Counted from the stretch's first letter, positions 44,595-54,025 are shown. The stretch: DNA of 64,000 bases from Saccharophagus degradans 2-40 (GCF_000013665.1 NC_007912.1:4773684-4837683); one strand, 5' to 3'. Program-made: numbers and translations. The notes: generated by a model from the letters alone, not told the origin.

Positions 44595-44921
44595 TCAAGC
44601 TAGGCTTTTAACTCCATTTCGGGTGCGTTTTTTAACTGTTTGCAACCGAAATAGTTTATTTAGGGCGTATTCAACCGCTAGGTAAAAAGCCGCTTCTTCG
44701 GAGCAGTGCTGTGCAGAGCAATCTACTTTGGTTTGATTTGATAGGTAGATAGCAATATGACAGTGCGCTATTTGCGTAGGCGCTATATCCGATTGGCGAA
44801 AGGCTACTTCAATACGTGTAATGGTATCGTTCACACGCGCAAACGACATACACTCTGCTGCCACTGTGTAGCGAAGTGCAGCATCTTCCGCGCTGTCGCG
44901 AAAGGCTATTGAGACAATCAT
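44595..44921 (-). CDS. HPF/RaiA-like small protein
   Basis: 108 residues. The order of beta strands and helices (ITRIEVAFRQSDIAPTQIAHCHIAIYLSNQTKVDCSAQHCSEEAAFYLAVEYALNKLFRLQTVKKR) resembles short hibernation-promoting factors, ending in a basic tail suited to rRNA. Sequence conservation is weak, so this is a fold-level guess. Operon with the CBS protein. Confidence 0.5.
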   Translation of the reverse strand: MIVSIAFRDSAEDAALRYTVAAECMSFARVNDTITRIEVAFRQSDIAPTQIAHCHIAIYLSNQTKVDCSAQHCSEEAAFYLAVEYALNKLFRLQTVKKRTRNGVKSLA

Positions 44922-44991
44922 GTTTTTTCCTAGCGATAAAAATTAATCGAAACACATTGCGCAAATACGCAATATTTAAAAACGATAAAAG

Positions 44992-45276
44992 CTAGGCAAG
45001 GGGTGGGGCGCGTATAGCGTTGCTTTTTAGGCTGCGCGAATAAAAGGTGGGAGTTAAAAGTTCTGGGTTAGTAGTGCAAGCCGCAGTAATATTAAATGGT
45101 GCACTGTAGGTATTGGCGCTCTGATCGGTTTCGTCTAGCAGTGTCTCAAAATGGGCACTGTCTATATCGGTGTAGACTATATTATCGAAGTTATCTGCAA
45201 GGCGCGACGAATTGCCATCGGCGATAGATACCACCGAAGTAAAAAGCAAAACTGCGACGAGCAGAATACGATTCAT
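44992..45276 (-). CDS. Small exported hypothetical protein
   Basis: 94 residues from the ATG at 45276 (AAGGTG ribosome site; the upstream GTG in frame lies inside that site). Signal peptide MNRILLVAVLLFTSVVSIADG, then a short acidic mature part (FDNIVYTDIDSAHFETLLDETD) with one Cys. No family recognised. It precedes the HPF-like gene by 70 bases on the same strand. Confidence 0.55.
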   Translation of the reverse strand: MNRILLVAVLLFTSVVSIADGNSSRLADNFDNIVYTDIDSAHFETLLDETDQSANTYSAPFNITAACTTNPELLTPTFYSRSLKSNAIRAPPLA

Positions 45277-45374
45277 AAAAATTAACACCTTAAAATGTTA
45301 GCGTCTTTCACAACATAATGGCGACAACCGCAGTTTGCAAGTAGAGCGTTATATTTATTTTGTCTAATCAATAG

Positions 45375-45932
45375 CTACTTAGCACTACCGTTGCCCTCAA
45401 CATTCATTTGCTGCCTAGCAATTGCGTACAGCACATGCTCTTGCAGTGGATGGCCATAGGTAATGGCTGGGTGTAAAAAGTTATTACCGGTATTAGCCAT
45501 GCCCAAACGCAACATAACCGCTTGCGAACGCAAATTGGGCACCGCGGTAAACGCAACTATTTGCGCTAGCCCCAGTGTTTCAAACCCATAGGTTAAGGCG
45601 GCTTTTGCAGCTTCGGTTGCGTAGCCATTACCCCAATGCTCTTTTGCTAAGCGCCAGCCTACCTCTACACAAGGGCAGCAGGGCAGGCCCTGTGGCGAAT
45701 GTAAACCTACAAACCCTATAAATTGGCTGGTAGCGCGCAACTCTACCGCCCAAAACCCCCAGCCGTTAGAGGCAATAAGGCTTTGCATTTTATCGGCTAC
45801 TTCATCGCTTAATTTTCTGGTTAAGCGACGCGGAAAATATTCCATCACCAACGGGTCGGCATTCAATTGCGCGAAAGGTAGGTAATCGCTTTGCTGCCAT
45901 TGGCGCAGCAGTAGCCTCTGCGTATAGATCAT
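45375..45932 (-). CDS. GNAT acetyltransferase (RimJ/RimL-like)
   Basis: 185 residues. Starts TQRLLLRQWQQSDYLPFAQLNADPLVMEYFP; acetyl-CoA loop VGWRLAKEHWGNGYATEAAKAALTYGF (~91-117), then LRSQAVMLRLGM. Family members acetylate protein N-termini or small amines; substrate unknown. Overlaps the upstream XRE regulator by four bases. Confidence 0.85.
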   Translation of the reverse strand: MIYTQRLLLRQWQQSDYLPFAQLNADPLVMEYFPRRLTRKLSDEVADKMQSLIASNGWGFWAVELRATSQFIGFVGLHSPQGLPCCPCVEVGWRLAKEHWGNGYATEAAKAALTYGFETLGLAQIVAFTAVPNLRSQAVMLRLGMANTGNNFLHPAITYGHPLQEHVLYAIARQQMNVEGNGSAK

Positions 45933-46147
45933 TCACGTTCAGGAGGCAGAAACACCTCTTCCAAGGGTAGGTTAAATGCCTGCGCAATTTTAAAAGCTAA
46001 CTCTAAAGACGGCGCGTAGCGATTAGCCTCTATGGCAATAATGGTTTGACGGGTTACCCCAACTAGCTCAGCCAGTTGTTGCTGGGTCATCTCTCCTGCC
46101 ATAAACCGCTGTGTACGAATGGTGTTTACAATATTGGTTTTTGGCAC
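45929..46147 (-). CDS. XRE-family small DNA-binding regulator
   Basis: 72 residues, one helix-turn-helix (MTQQQLAELVGVTRQTIIAIEANRYAPSLELAFKIAQAFNLPLEEVF). The pairing of such a one-domain regulator with a small membrane protein three bases upstream is common. Probably controls its own three-gene operon. Confidence 0.88.
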   Translation of the reverse strand: MPKTNIVNTIRTQRFMAGEMTQQQLAELVGVTRQTIIAIEANRYAPSLELAFKIAQAFNLPLEEVFLPPERE

Positions 46148-46150
46148 GGG

Positions 46151-46579
46151 TTATACACCTACCCTAGCGTAAATAATGACAGAAAGGGATTTTACACATT
46201 CTGCGACCACCCAAGCCAACAATACAATATTTGCCAATTGCAATGCCGTTGCCCCTAAGTACAACCCCACAAATACCCCTACCAAACCCAGCAATAATAC
46301 ATAGTGCCCATTACGTGTAGCCAATAGGCCCATTAACCTATCGCGCTCATCCTCTGGTTGCGCCGCATCTTTGTACCCCACAACACCCTGCACAATAGCC
46401 ACCGCAACAATGAGCACAATAAAAATTACCACCGTACCAATCATCAGCCCTGTAATTGCCGTTAAGGTGGCCTCGGGCTGCGCTAGTATGGCGTATGCCT
46501 TATAAAAGTAATGGCCAAACACCAAAAGGGTAATGATTACCGCGGCGAGGTGTAATCTGTCTTTAAATGTCATGTTCAT
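46151..46579 (-). CDS. Four-span membrane protein next to an XRE regulator
   Basis: About 142 residues from the ATG at 46579 (GGAG nine bases before it); an ATG 15 bases earlier would put the ribosome site inside the gene. Four hydrophobic segments: LAAVIITLLVFGHYFYKAY, TGLMIGTVVIFIVLIVAVAI, HYVLLLGLVGVFVGLYLG, LANIVLLAWVVAECVKSLSVI. Function unknown; first gene of the regulator-acetyltransferase operon. Confidence 0.72.
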   Translation of the reverse strand: MNMTFKDRLHLAAVIITLLVFGHYFYKAYAILAQPEATLTAITGLMIGTVVIFIVLIVAVAIVQGVVGYKDAAQPEDERDRLMGLLATRNGHYVLLLGLVGVFVGLYLGATALQLANIVLLAWVVAECVKSLSVIIYARVGV

Positions 46580-46814
46580 AGCGTAAGTCTCCATATTGTA
46601 TGCTTAGGCATACCTAATGTATGTCATATAAAACAGAATGTATACTGTACATTACATATAGATTAAATATCAACCACCTTTTGCAGAATAATTATCAAGA
46701 GATAACACATAGGTTGAATAATCGATAATTGATAGAATTCCGCCGGAGTTACATTTGCAGGTATATTTACGCTTTACTAACACAGGCATCAGCCAACACT
46801 AAAAGGAACTTACC

Positions 46815-47318
46815 ATGCCCTTCACACCCGTCCATATGGGCCCAGGCATACTGCTAAAAGCGGTTTTACAAGGCAGCTTTAGTTTGATGGTGTTTGGCTG
46901 GGCGCAAATAGTAATGGATATTCAACCCTTGCTTGTTTTACTCACTGGGGAGGGGCATCTGCACGGGTTTTCGCATACCTTTGTGGGAGCGAGCTTGCTA
47001 GCCATTTTCGCAGCAGTTACCGGCAAGTATTTAGCGCCTTTTGGCTTGTTTGTTTTGCGAATTCCGCGCACTAAAGAGATTGTGTTTCGTTGGTGGGTCG
47101 TGGGCCTAAGTGCATTTATCGGTTGCTTTAGCCACGTAGTGCTCGACAGTATTATGCATGCCGATATGCAGCCCTTTTACCCCTTTGCCCCCAACAACCC
47201 TATGCTAAAAAGCATTTCGGTAGAAGCGCTACACAAGTTGTGCTTGTATAGCGGCTTAGCAGGGGCGGCTATTTATTACGCGGTGCTCTGGTTTAACATT
47301 AAACGCGCAAACAACTAA
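46815..47318 (+). CDS. Membrane protein, DUF4184/metal-dependent-hydrolase-like
   Basis: 167 residues with about four spans. Begins MPFTPVHMGPGILLKAVLQG and has HLHGFSHTF and CFSHVVLDSIMHADMQPFYPF, a His/Asp pattern seen in YdjM/DUF457-type membrane hydrolases. Its stop overlaps the stop of the convergent response-regulator gene. Activity unknown. Confidence 0.65.
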   Translation: MPFTPVHMGPGILLKAVLQGSFSLMVFGWAQIVMDIQPLLVLLTGEGHLHGFSHTFVGASLLAIFAAVTGKYLAPFGLFVLRIPRTKEIVFRWWVVGLSAFIGCFSHVVLDSIMHADMQPFYPFAPNNPMLKSISVEALHKLCLYSGLAGAAIYYAVLWFNIKRANN

Positions 47319-47932
47319 AGCCAGCCTTTTTGCCGCGCTATACGCGCCGCATCAATGCGGTTGGTGGCGTTAAGTTTAGAAATAGCCTCCGATAAATAAT
47401 TGCGTACCGTGCCCTCCGACAGGCATAGGTCGTTGGCAATTTCGGCAGTTTTTTTACCGCTGCCCGCTAAGCGCAGAGCTTTGCGCTCTTTATCACTTAA
47501 CGGGTCTTTATCGTCTAATGCGGCAATGGCCAACTCGGGGTCGATTGTTTTCTTGCCCGCCATGGCTTTATAAAGCACTTCGGCTAATATTTCTGATGGC
47601 GCATCTTTTAAAATAAAACCGTACACCCCAGCCGCTAGTGCGCGGCGAATATACCCCGCTCTGCCAAAGGTGGTAACAATAACTGTGCGCAGCTCGGGAA
47701 ATTTTTCGGCGAGTACTTCTGCCAACTCAATACCTGTAATGTTAGGCATTTCAATATCGGTAAGTACAATATCTATTGCATCGGTTTCGCTGTGGGTGCG
47801 GTTTAAATATTCAAGCGCAGCTTTACCATCTTCCACCTGTGCCACTACGCGAATATTTTCTTCCATATTTAACAATGCCGCGAGTGCGCCGCGTACCATG
47901 CTTTGATCTTCGGCTAACAATACATTAATCAT
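47315..47932 (-). CDS. NarL/LuxR response regulator (DesR type)
   Basis: 205 residues from the ATG at 47932; this start (MINVLLAEDQSMVRGALAALL) is the canonical receiver beginning and overlaps the kinase stop by four bases. Receiver with TDIEMPNITG; C-terminal LuxR-type helix-turn-helix (DPLSDKERKALRLAGSGKKTAEIANDLCLSEGTVRNYLSEAISKL). Partner of the kinase encoded upstream. Confidence 0.9.
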   Translation of the reverse strand: MINVLLAEDQSMVRGALAALLNMEENIRVVAQVEDGKAALEYLNRTHSETDAIDIVLTDIEMPNITGIELAEVLAEKFPELRTVIVTTFGRAGYIRRALAAGVYGFILKDAPSEILAEVLYKAMAGKKTIDPELAIAALDDKDPLSDKERKALRLAGSGKKTAEIANDLCLSEGTVRNYLSEAISKLNATNRIDAARIARQKGWL

Positions 47933-49071
47933 TGTGCTTGCTCCTGCAACTGTATTTGCACCATAAAGCCTTCGCTTGTATCTATAACAAATTTGCCTTG
48001 CAGCTCTTCTACGCGCTCGCGTATACCTTGCAACCCGTTGCCGCACTGCACTTGCTGCGCTTGGCTTACAGTACCGTTATCTTGCACAGTAAGTGTAAAT
48101 ATTTTGTTTTCGCGGTGTGTGTTAATTTTTGCGCGGGTGGCATTACTGTGGCGTAAAATATTGGTAACCGCTTCGGTAAGTATTAAACTTAGTGCGGCTT
48201 CTGTTTTAGGTGACAAGCCAGATAAATCACATTCCACCTCGGTAACTATGCCCTTATCCACAAGCCTATCGCTTAACTTATTAAGCAACTGCTCCATGGT
48301 TTTTGCTTTATAGCCGGATACGGTTTGACGTAATTCAGAAAGCGCTTCGCTGGCAATGCGGCTCACTTCGCCAATCTCTTTTTGCCCTTGCGCCGTTTGC
48401 CCAGCCGCACATAACTTTTCTGCCAATTGCGATTTAAGCACTATAGAGGTGAGCGTGTGGCCGAGAATATCGTGTAAATCACGGGCGATTCGTTCGCGCT
48501 CGGCAACGATAGCAAGCTGCTCTATTTTTTCGTTAGAGCGGTGATCTTTATAGCGGGCGATATCTTCTGCGCGGCTCATTGCCGCTAGAAAAAATAACCC
48601 TGTAGTTAACAGTACACCAGATGGTATAACCCAGTAATTAAATAAATCGAAAAACCATGAAGATAAGCAAAACAGCGTTAGCAGCAATACATACAACGCT
48701 AAGCCAATTGCCAGCCGAAAATAATAACCAATAAAAAAACCACAATAGCCAATAAGCGTGCTCGTTCCTGTAGAAATCTTAGGGGTAACCAAACAAATTA
48801 TCACCATTGCCAACAAATACAACAGCGATACACGCAACGAAGAAAAAGCAATTTGAAAGTAGCAAAAAACAAATACGGCATAAGTTGCCATACCCGCTAA
48901 CAAACGCGTTGTTGTAACAGAGCTATCAAAAATAAGCGGAAAAAAATAAAACAGCGAAAACGAGAGCGAAGCAAAAATCCAGCGCGGCGGGCGGCGGCGC
49001 TGATAATGCCTGCGGGTAAACGCCAGCCACGGGCCTTCCGAACGCTCTAGCTTTTCTATGAATGAAGCCAT
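47929..49071 (-). CDS. DesK/LiaS-like sensor histidine kinase
   Basis: 380 residues. About five to six N-terminal membrane spans (~28-160) with little periplasmic sequence; HisKA_3 domain with the phospho-acceptor His in ERERIARDLHDILGHTLTSIVLKSQ; short ATPase domain (LTEAVTNILRHSNATRAKI, NGLQGIRERVEEL). Such kinases sense membrane state. Forms a two-gene operon with the NarL-type regulator. No obvious target genes nearby. Confidence 0.88.
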   Translation of the reverse strand: MASFIEKLERSEGPWLAFTRRHYQRRRPPRWIFASLSFSLFYFFPLIFDSSVTTTRLLAGMATYAVFVFCYFQIAFSSLRVSLLYLLAMVIICLVTPKISTGTSTLIGYCGFFIGYYFRLAIGLALYVLLLTLFCLSSWFFDLFNYWVIPSGVLLTTGLFFLAAMSRAEDIARYKDHRSNEKIEQLAIVAERERIARDLHDILGHTLTSIVLKSQLAEKLCAAGQTAQGQKEIGEVSRIASEALSELRQTVSGYKAKTMEQLLNKLSDRLVDKGIVTEVECDLSGLSPKTEAALSLILTEAVTNILRHSNATRAKINTHRENKIFTLTVQDNGTVSQAQQVQCGNGLQGIRERVEELQGKFVIDTSEGFMVQIQLQEQAQ

Positions 49072-49109
49072 ACTATCAACCTGTTTATGGTAAGAGCCGC
49101 CACTTAGCC

Positions 49110-49646
49110 CTAAATACTTTTATGAGGTGTGCCGATAAATTCTTTTTTGTACGCTGTTGTTAACTTTTGCCATTTTGGCCGACGCAAATGAATGGTAATG
49201 CCACCAATTACGCAGGTAATTAAGCTCATCAATATAACAGAGCCTGTAAACGCTGCGCCACTTGCAAGCCACGGTAGCCTTGTAATACCTTCCGAGAAAA
49301 AAGCAGCCATTAAACCAACATACGACCAACTCATACAGTCAAAATGCAAACGCAATGCATGCGGCGTGTGCGGTAAAGCCGCCACAATACCTATGCATAC
49401 CGTAATAAGAGAAAACAAAGCCGCTATGTGAAACGGCCCGAATACAAACAAGTTATGAATAAATAAAGCCGAAATATTAAGGGCCAGCATTAGCATGACA
49501 TAGCTAAAACCCCAGAGCTTGTGGCTTTTGCCACCTTTAGGCTTTGCAAGTACCCGCCAACCCACTAACAGCGCTAGCACAGCACAAAGAGTGTGAATTA
49601 AACCTACTTGATGACTACCGAAGTAACTTAATAGGGCGATTAACAT
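49110..49646 (-). CDS. DUF2306-type membrane protein
   Basis: 178 residues, six hydrophobic spans. Family-like HTLCAVLALLVGWRVLAKPKGGKSHKLWGFSYVMLMLALNISALFI with conserved His and Lys near membrane edges. Function unknown. Ends 38 bases upstream of the kinase gene start on the same strand, so it may belong to that operon. Confidence 0.72.
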   Translation of the reverse strand: MLIALLSYFGSHQVGLIHTLCAVLALLVGWRVLAKPKGGKSHKLWGFSYVMLMLALNISALFIHNLFVFGPFHIAALFSLITVCIGIVAALPHTPHALRLHFDCMSWSYVGLMAAFFSEGITRLPWLASGAAFTGSVILMSLITCVIGGITIHLRRPKWQKLTTAYKKEFIGTPHKSI

Positions 49647-49751
49647 TTCTCACCTTTTATTTTAGCCATGTGTTCATTGGCCATAAAAATGCCATCCTTA
49701 GCGTACAACATCCTGCTAAAGTGAATGTTTACTTAGGGTGTTCAGTTAACA

Positions 49752-50438
49752 CTACATACCTGCCAGTGCTTGCTGCGCCAAACCATAGTTGGGCTGCAGT
49801 TTTATAGACGCTTCAATATCTTTTTTGGCCTGATCGGTGTTACCTAGCGCGCTGGCAGCCATACCTCGCCAAGCTAATGCATCGGCGTAACCCCAAGTGC
49901 GTGTTTCACCGGCCGCTTGGTAAGCGTTAATCGCTTTAGTTAAGTAGTCGAACGCGGTTTGTTTGCCGCCGCCCCATTGCTCTGGCGTGTGAAATTTATT
50001 AACACCAGTAAGCATAAGCACCATTGGGTTGTGCTTATCGGCGTCGGCGGCACTCGCTTCGGCAAACCCAGCTTTGGGGCCATAGGTCATTGCCATAGAG
50101 GGCTCTAGGAATGTCATCATGCCGTACACGCTAGATAACAAACCCCACGCCTCGGCATTTTTGGGGTTGGCTTTTACTTCGTTTTCTAAATCTAGCATTA
50201 GCGGCTGCATTATATTTTTTGCCGCTTCATTGTTTTGTTTGCCCAGTGCCAGTGAACCCAACCGGTAGCGAATAACCAGTTGATCGTTCGGTGCCGACTC
50301 TGCAAGCATATTCTCTAAGGCCATAGCGTGACCGTTGTAATACGCTTGCTCTGCTGTTTTTAGCGATAGGGTTTCTGCTTGGGTAATGGCAGCCCCCAAT
50401 GTAAAAATGGCGGTAGCTATAAATTTGGAAACGTTCAT
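49752..50438 (-). CDS. Exported tetratricopeptide-repeat protein
   Basis: 228 residues. Signal peptide MNVSKFIATAIFTLGAAITQA; helical repeats including LVIRYRLGSLALGKQNNEAAKN, NAEAWGLLSSVYGMM, WGYADALAWRGMAASALGNTDQAKKDIEASIKLQPNYGLAQQALAGM (last TPR). Probably a periplasmic scaffold; partner unknown. Alone between divergent regions. Confidence 0.8.
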   Translation of the reverse strand: MNVSKFIATAIFTLGAAITQAETLSLKTAEQAYYNGHAMALENMLAESAPNDQLVIRYRLGSLALGKQNNEAAKNIMQPLMLDLENEVKANPKNAEAWGLLSSVYGMMTFLEPSMAMTYGPKAGFAEASAADADKHNPMVLMLTGVNKFHTPEQWGGGKQTAFDYLTKAINAYQAAGETRTWGYADALAWRGMAASALGNTDQAKKDIEASIKLQPNYGLAQQALAGM

Positions 50439-50719
50439 TTTTCTATCCTTGCGTTGATGAAGTTAAAGTATGAATAACGACCAAGTTCACAACCCACAAC
50501 AGGTGGAACCGGCTAACTGTCGATGGAACCAGTTTGCTACAGCGCAAGTAAAAAAATAATGGACCTTTGTCACTACATGAGCTGACAAATGTCATGTTTA
50601 TTCAATAACAAAGGCAGCAGCGCAATCAGCATAGTTTTTGACTATAACCACAGTAGCTGAACCCCACCTTCGCTTGAGGTAAGATACGCGCCAAATACAT
50701 TTAAGTGACCACTAGCCCC

Positions 50720-51490
50720 ATGTTGATTGTTATTTCCCCCGCTAAAAATTTGGATTACGACACCCCCATGCCCAAGGTGAAAACCACCAAGGCCGCTATG
50801 CTTGAGGACAGCGCCGAGCTAATCGAAGGCTTAAAACAGCTTGCGCCACAGGATGTTTCCAAACTCATGCATATTAGTGACAAGCTGGGCACTCTTAACT
50901 ACGACCGCTTTCAAAGCTGGAGCCTGACCTTTACCAAAGCCAACGCCCGCCCAGCAGTTTTAGCCTTTAATGGCGATGTATATGTTGGCTTAGACGCCTA
51001 CAGCTTTACCGACGAAGACTTCGCTTTTGCCCAAGACCACCTGCGCATACTTTCGGGCCTGTATGGCGCGCTGCGTCCACTGGATTTAATGCAGCCCTAC
51101 CGCTTGGAAATGGGCACCAAGTTCGCCAACAATCGCGGCAAAGATTTGTACGCCTTTTGGGGAAGCAAAATTACCGATGCGCTGAATAAGCAGCTTAAGA
51201 AGGTAGGCTCGGAAACTGTGGTTAACTTAGCCTCTAACGAGTACTTCAAATCGGTAAAACCTAAAGCGCTAAACGGCGAAATTATTACGCCCGTGTTCAA
51301 AGAGTGGAAAGACGGCAAATATAAAATCATTAGTTTCTTCGCGAAGAAGGCAAGAGGCCTAATGAGCGCCTATATTATTAAGAACAAGCTAACTCAGGTT
51401 GAACAGCTAAAAAGCTTCGATTGGGACGGCTACACATTTAACAAAGCAATGTCCGATGGTAGTGAGTTAGTATTCACTCGCAAGCAATAG
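50720..51490 (+). CDS. yaaA: Peroxide stress protein YaaA
   Basis: 256 residues from the ATG at 50720; a GTG 15 bases earlier is less likely because the family begins MLIVISPAK. Motifs: SPAKNLDYDTP, AVLAFNGDVYVGLDA, LRILSGLYGALRPLDLMQPYRLEMG, VVNLASNEYFKSV. YaaA limits free iron and DNA damage during peroxide stress. Length as in the family. Confidence 0.93.
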   Translation: MLIVISPAKNLDYDTPMPKVKTTKAAMLEDSAELIEGLKQLAPQDVSKLMHISDKLGTLNYDRFQSWSLTFTKANARPAVLAFNGDVYVGLDAYSFTDEDFAFAQDHLRILSGLYGALRPLDLMQPYRLEMGTKFANNRGKDLYAFWGSKITDALNKQLKKVGSETVVNLASNEYFKSVKPKALNGEIITPVFKEWKDGKYKIISFFAKKARGLMSAYIIKNKLTQVEQLKSFDWDGYTFNKAMSDGSELVFTRKQ

Positions 51491-51540
51491 TGCATAAAAG
51501 CTCACATTGCTTAGCGCAAGCATAGGATTGTGAGCAATAT

Positions 51541-52392
51541 ATGGCATTACGAATACTGGTAGTGGACGATGCGGGGTTTGTGCGCGACACCATAAAGCGC
51601 AGCCTGCGTCAGATGCTACCGCAATGCGAAATAAAAGAAGCCGTAGACGGTCGCAAAGCAGTAAGCCTATTAAAGACGGGTAAGTACGACATAATCTTAT
51701 CGGATTGGGAAATGCCCGAAATGTCTGGTGATGAGCTGCTTGCATGGGTGCGCGAGCAGCCAGCCCTCGAAAAAACCCCGTTTATTATGATTACCAGCCG
51801 CGGCGACCGCGACAACGTGATTACCGCTGTTAAAGGCGGCGTTAACGACTACATCACCAAGCCCTTTACCCCAGACGAACTACAGCGCAAAGTAGCCAAA
51901 CAATTAAAACGCTTGGGCTACACCAGCAGCCGCACCTCGGCCCAAACCGCCGCACAAGATTCCGCCGCTCTACTTACTGGTGGCGCCAAAAAAGCGCAAA
52001 TACAAAAGCCTAGAGTAATAAGAGACGCCGCGGGCTTTGGAAAACCTACTGCCAAAGCAGCCAGCCCTGCCGCAGCCACTTTTAAAGGGCGTGCTTTCTT
52101 GCGTTTTGCCGGGGTAAGCAATGCCTGTGAATGCGCGGTAAAAGATTTATCGCTGCAGGCGTTAAGCGGCGCCATTATGCGCCCTGAGCACAATTTGAGC
52201 TTGTTTGATCAAGCGGTAGTCGACTTAGAAAATGAACAGGGTGAAGCCGTTGCCCGCCTTAATGGATACATTCACACGTTACAATCGTTGCAACCTGTTC
52301 CAACTGCGACAGGAATCAAAATAATTATTCGATTTGTTGATGATGATCCTGCTAAGCTTGAGGCCCTATCCTTAATACTGGCAGGAAAATAG
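51541..52392 (+). CDS. Response regulator with C-terminal PilZ-like domain
   Basis: 283 residues. Receiver 1-122 (RILVVDDAGFVRDTIKRSLRQ, LSDWEMPEMSG, ITSRGDRDNV, KPF); a low-complexity Ala/Lys-rich linker (~125-180); then a ~100-residue beta domain (KGRAFLRFAGVSNACECAVKDLSLQALSGAIMRPEHNLSLFDQAVVDLENEQGEAVARLNGYIH) that resembles PilZ but lacks the RxxxR motif, so cyclic-di-GMP binding is doubtful. No kinase adjacent. Confidence 0.78.
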   Translation: MALRILVVDDAGFVRDTIKRSLRQMLPQCEIKEAVDGRKAVSLLKTGKYDIILSDWEMPEMSGDELLAWVREQPALEKTPFIMITSRGDRDNVITAVKGGVNDYITKPFTPDELQRKVAKQLKRLGYTSSRTSAQTAAQDSAALLTGGAKKAQIQKPRVIRDAAGFGKPTAKAASPAAATFKGRAFLRFAGVSNACECAVKDLSLQALSGAIMRPEHNLSLFDQAVVDLENEQGEAVARLNGYIHTLQSLQPVPTATGIKIIIRFVDDDPAKLEALSLILAGK

Positions 52393-52394
52393 GT

Positions 52395-52991
52395 TTGACA
52401 CAGAAACCCTTTTCGCAAGCCTGCGAAAATAATAAAGACCCAATTTTAACGGAATTAAAGCGGCTTTTTACCAAGGTTCACCGCGTATTGGAAATTGGCA
52501 GTGGCACCGGCCAACACGCCGCGTATTTCGCGCCCCAGTTGCGTCACTTATTTTGGCAACCCACCGACGTAGCCGCCAACCTAGCAGGCATAGAGCTGTG
52601 GGTGGCAGAAGCGAACGCCAAAAACCTAGGTGTATCACAAGTATTGAATATGGAACGCCCAAACTGGCGCAATTTCCGCTTCGATGCCGTGTATTCCGCC
52701 AACACAGCGCACATTATGGCGTGGCCTTTAGTGCAAACTATGATTGCTGGCGCCGCCGCAGAATTACCACAAGATGGCCTATTCGTGCTGTACGGCCCCT
52801 TTAACTACAACGGCAAATACACCAGCGACAGCAATGAACGTTTCGATGCGCACTTGCGCGGCGTAAACAGTAACCAAGGCATTAGACACTTCGAAAAAGT
52901 GGACGAATGCGCCCAAGCAGCGCGACTTGTACTGCAAGAAGACATAGCCATGCCCGCCAACAACCGTTTACTGGTGTGGAAAAAACGCTAA
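52395..52991 (+). CDS. DUF938 SAM-dependent methyltransferase-like protein
   Basis: 198 residues with a TTG start two bases after the previous stop. DUF938 pattern: FSQACENNKDPILTELKRLF, the SAM loop RVLEIGSGTGQHAAYFAP, FDAVYSANTAHIMAW, LFVLYGPFNYNGKYTSDSN. Substrate unknown. Possibly co-transcribed with the upstream regulator. Confidence 0.87.
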   Translation: MTQKPFSQACENNKDPILTELKRLFTKVHRVLEIGSGTGQHAAYFAPQLRHLFWQPTDVAANLAGIELWVAEANAKNLGVSQVLNMERPNWRNFRFDAVYSANTAHIMAWPLVQTMIAGAAAELPQDGLFVLYGPFNYNGKYTSDSNERFDAHLRGVNSNQGIRHFEKVDECAQAARLVLQEDIAMPANNRLLVWKKR

Positions 52992-53011
52992 GTACCCCCT
53001 AGGAGGCTCTA

Positions 53012-53638
53012 ATGCTAAGGATTTACGGCGATATACAATCTGGCAACTGTTACAAAGTAAAATTACTTTGCCTGTTACTGGATATCCAACACGAATGGGT
53101 GCACATGGATATTGTCGCGGGAGATACACGCAACGAGCTTTTCCTGCAAAAAAACCCCAACGCCAAGGTACCCGTTATTAGCTTAGATAGCGGCCGCAAC
53201 CTGTGGGAATCTAACGCCATACTCAACTACCTCGCAGAAGGCAGCCCCCTGCTGCCCCAAGACCCATTACAGCGTGCAACCATACTGCAATGGCAATTCT
53301 TCGAGCAATACAGCCACGAGCCATACATCGCCGTCGCCCGCTACATCAATAAGTACCTAGGCCTACCCGCCGAACGTGCAGACGAATACCACGCAAAACA
53401 GGCTGGCGGCCACAAAGCACTTGCGGTTATGGAGCAACACTTGGCTATTTGCCCTTACTTTGTAGGCGAAGCCATGACCATTGCCGATATATCACTCTAC
53501 GCTTACACCCGCGTGGCCCACGAAGGCGGTTTCGACTTAAGTGCCTACCCAGGTATAAATCGCTGGTTTGCGCGCATAGAAGCGCAACCTAAGTTCCAAT
53601 CTATGCAACAGCTATTAATTGCCGATGGAGGGTATTAA
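53012..53638 (+). CDS. Glutathione S-transferase family protein
   Basis: 208 residues. Thioredoxin-like N-domain (LRIYGDIQSGNCYKVKLLCLLLDI; NPNAKVPVISLDSGRNLWESNAILNYLAEGS with the cis-Pro and Glu-Ser glutathione contact) and helical C-domain (YFVGEAMTIADISLYAYTRVAHEGGFDLSAYPGINRWFARIEAQP). Ribosome site TAGGAGG. Cytoplasmic detoxification enzyme; substrate unknown. Confidence 0.92.
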   Translation: MLRIYGDIQSGNCYKVKLLCLLLDIQHEWVHMDIVAGDTRNELFLQKNPNAKVPVISLDSGRNLWESNAILNYLAEGSPLLPQDPLQRATILQWQFFEQYSHEPYIAVARYINKYLGLPAERADEYHAKQAGGHKALAVMEQHLAICPYFVGEAMTIADISLYAYTRVAHEGGFDLSAYPGINRWFARIEAQPKFQSMQQLLIADGGY

Positions 53639-53757
53639 TCCTCGATACTCGCGCTTAGGCGCTCTATACTCGAGCAATCTTCATTTCCTACATTGTTTTC
53701 GTCATGGTGATAGCGAGAATAAATTTTAAAAATTCACCCAACAAAGAAGAAATGAGC

Positions 53758-53964
53758 ATGAGTAAAGGTACAGTTAAGTGGTTTAATGCAGACAAGGGCT
53801 TCGGCTTTATTACACCTGCAGATGGCGGCAAAGATTTATTTGTTCACCATTCAGAAATTCAAGCCGGTGGCGGTTACGCCACTTTGAACGACGGCCAAGA
53901 AGTTGAGTTTGAAGTTGGTCAAGGCCAAAAAGGCCCATGTGCAAACAAAGTACAGCCGCTATAA
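53758..53964 (+). CDS. Cold-shock (CspA-family) RNA-binding protein
   Basis: 68 residues from the ATG at 53758 (GAAGAA eight bases before; an ATG two codons earlier is too close to it). Five-stranded OB fold with RNP1 KGFGFIT and RNP2 [10 protein letters not shown] single-stranded nucleic-acid chaperone. The leader of about 100 bases has no clear structure that I can support. Confidence 0.92.
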   Translation: MSKGTVKWFNADKGFGFITPADGGKDLFVHHSEIQAGGGYATLNDGQEVEFEVGQGQKGPCANKVQPL

Positions 53965-53989
53965 CATTGGCACAGCTGTAAGCAAGTGT

Positions 53990-54023
53990 ACCCGCATTGC
54001 GCAGTTTGCATTGCGGGTGATTT
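53990..54023 (+). terminator. Probable terminator after the cold-shock gene
   Basis: Stem ACCCGCA/TGCGGGT (53990-53996 and 54012-54018) followed by GATTTA. Weak T-run, so modest confidence. Confidence 0.5.
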
Positions 54024-54025
54024 AA

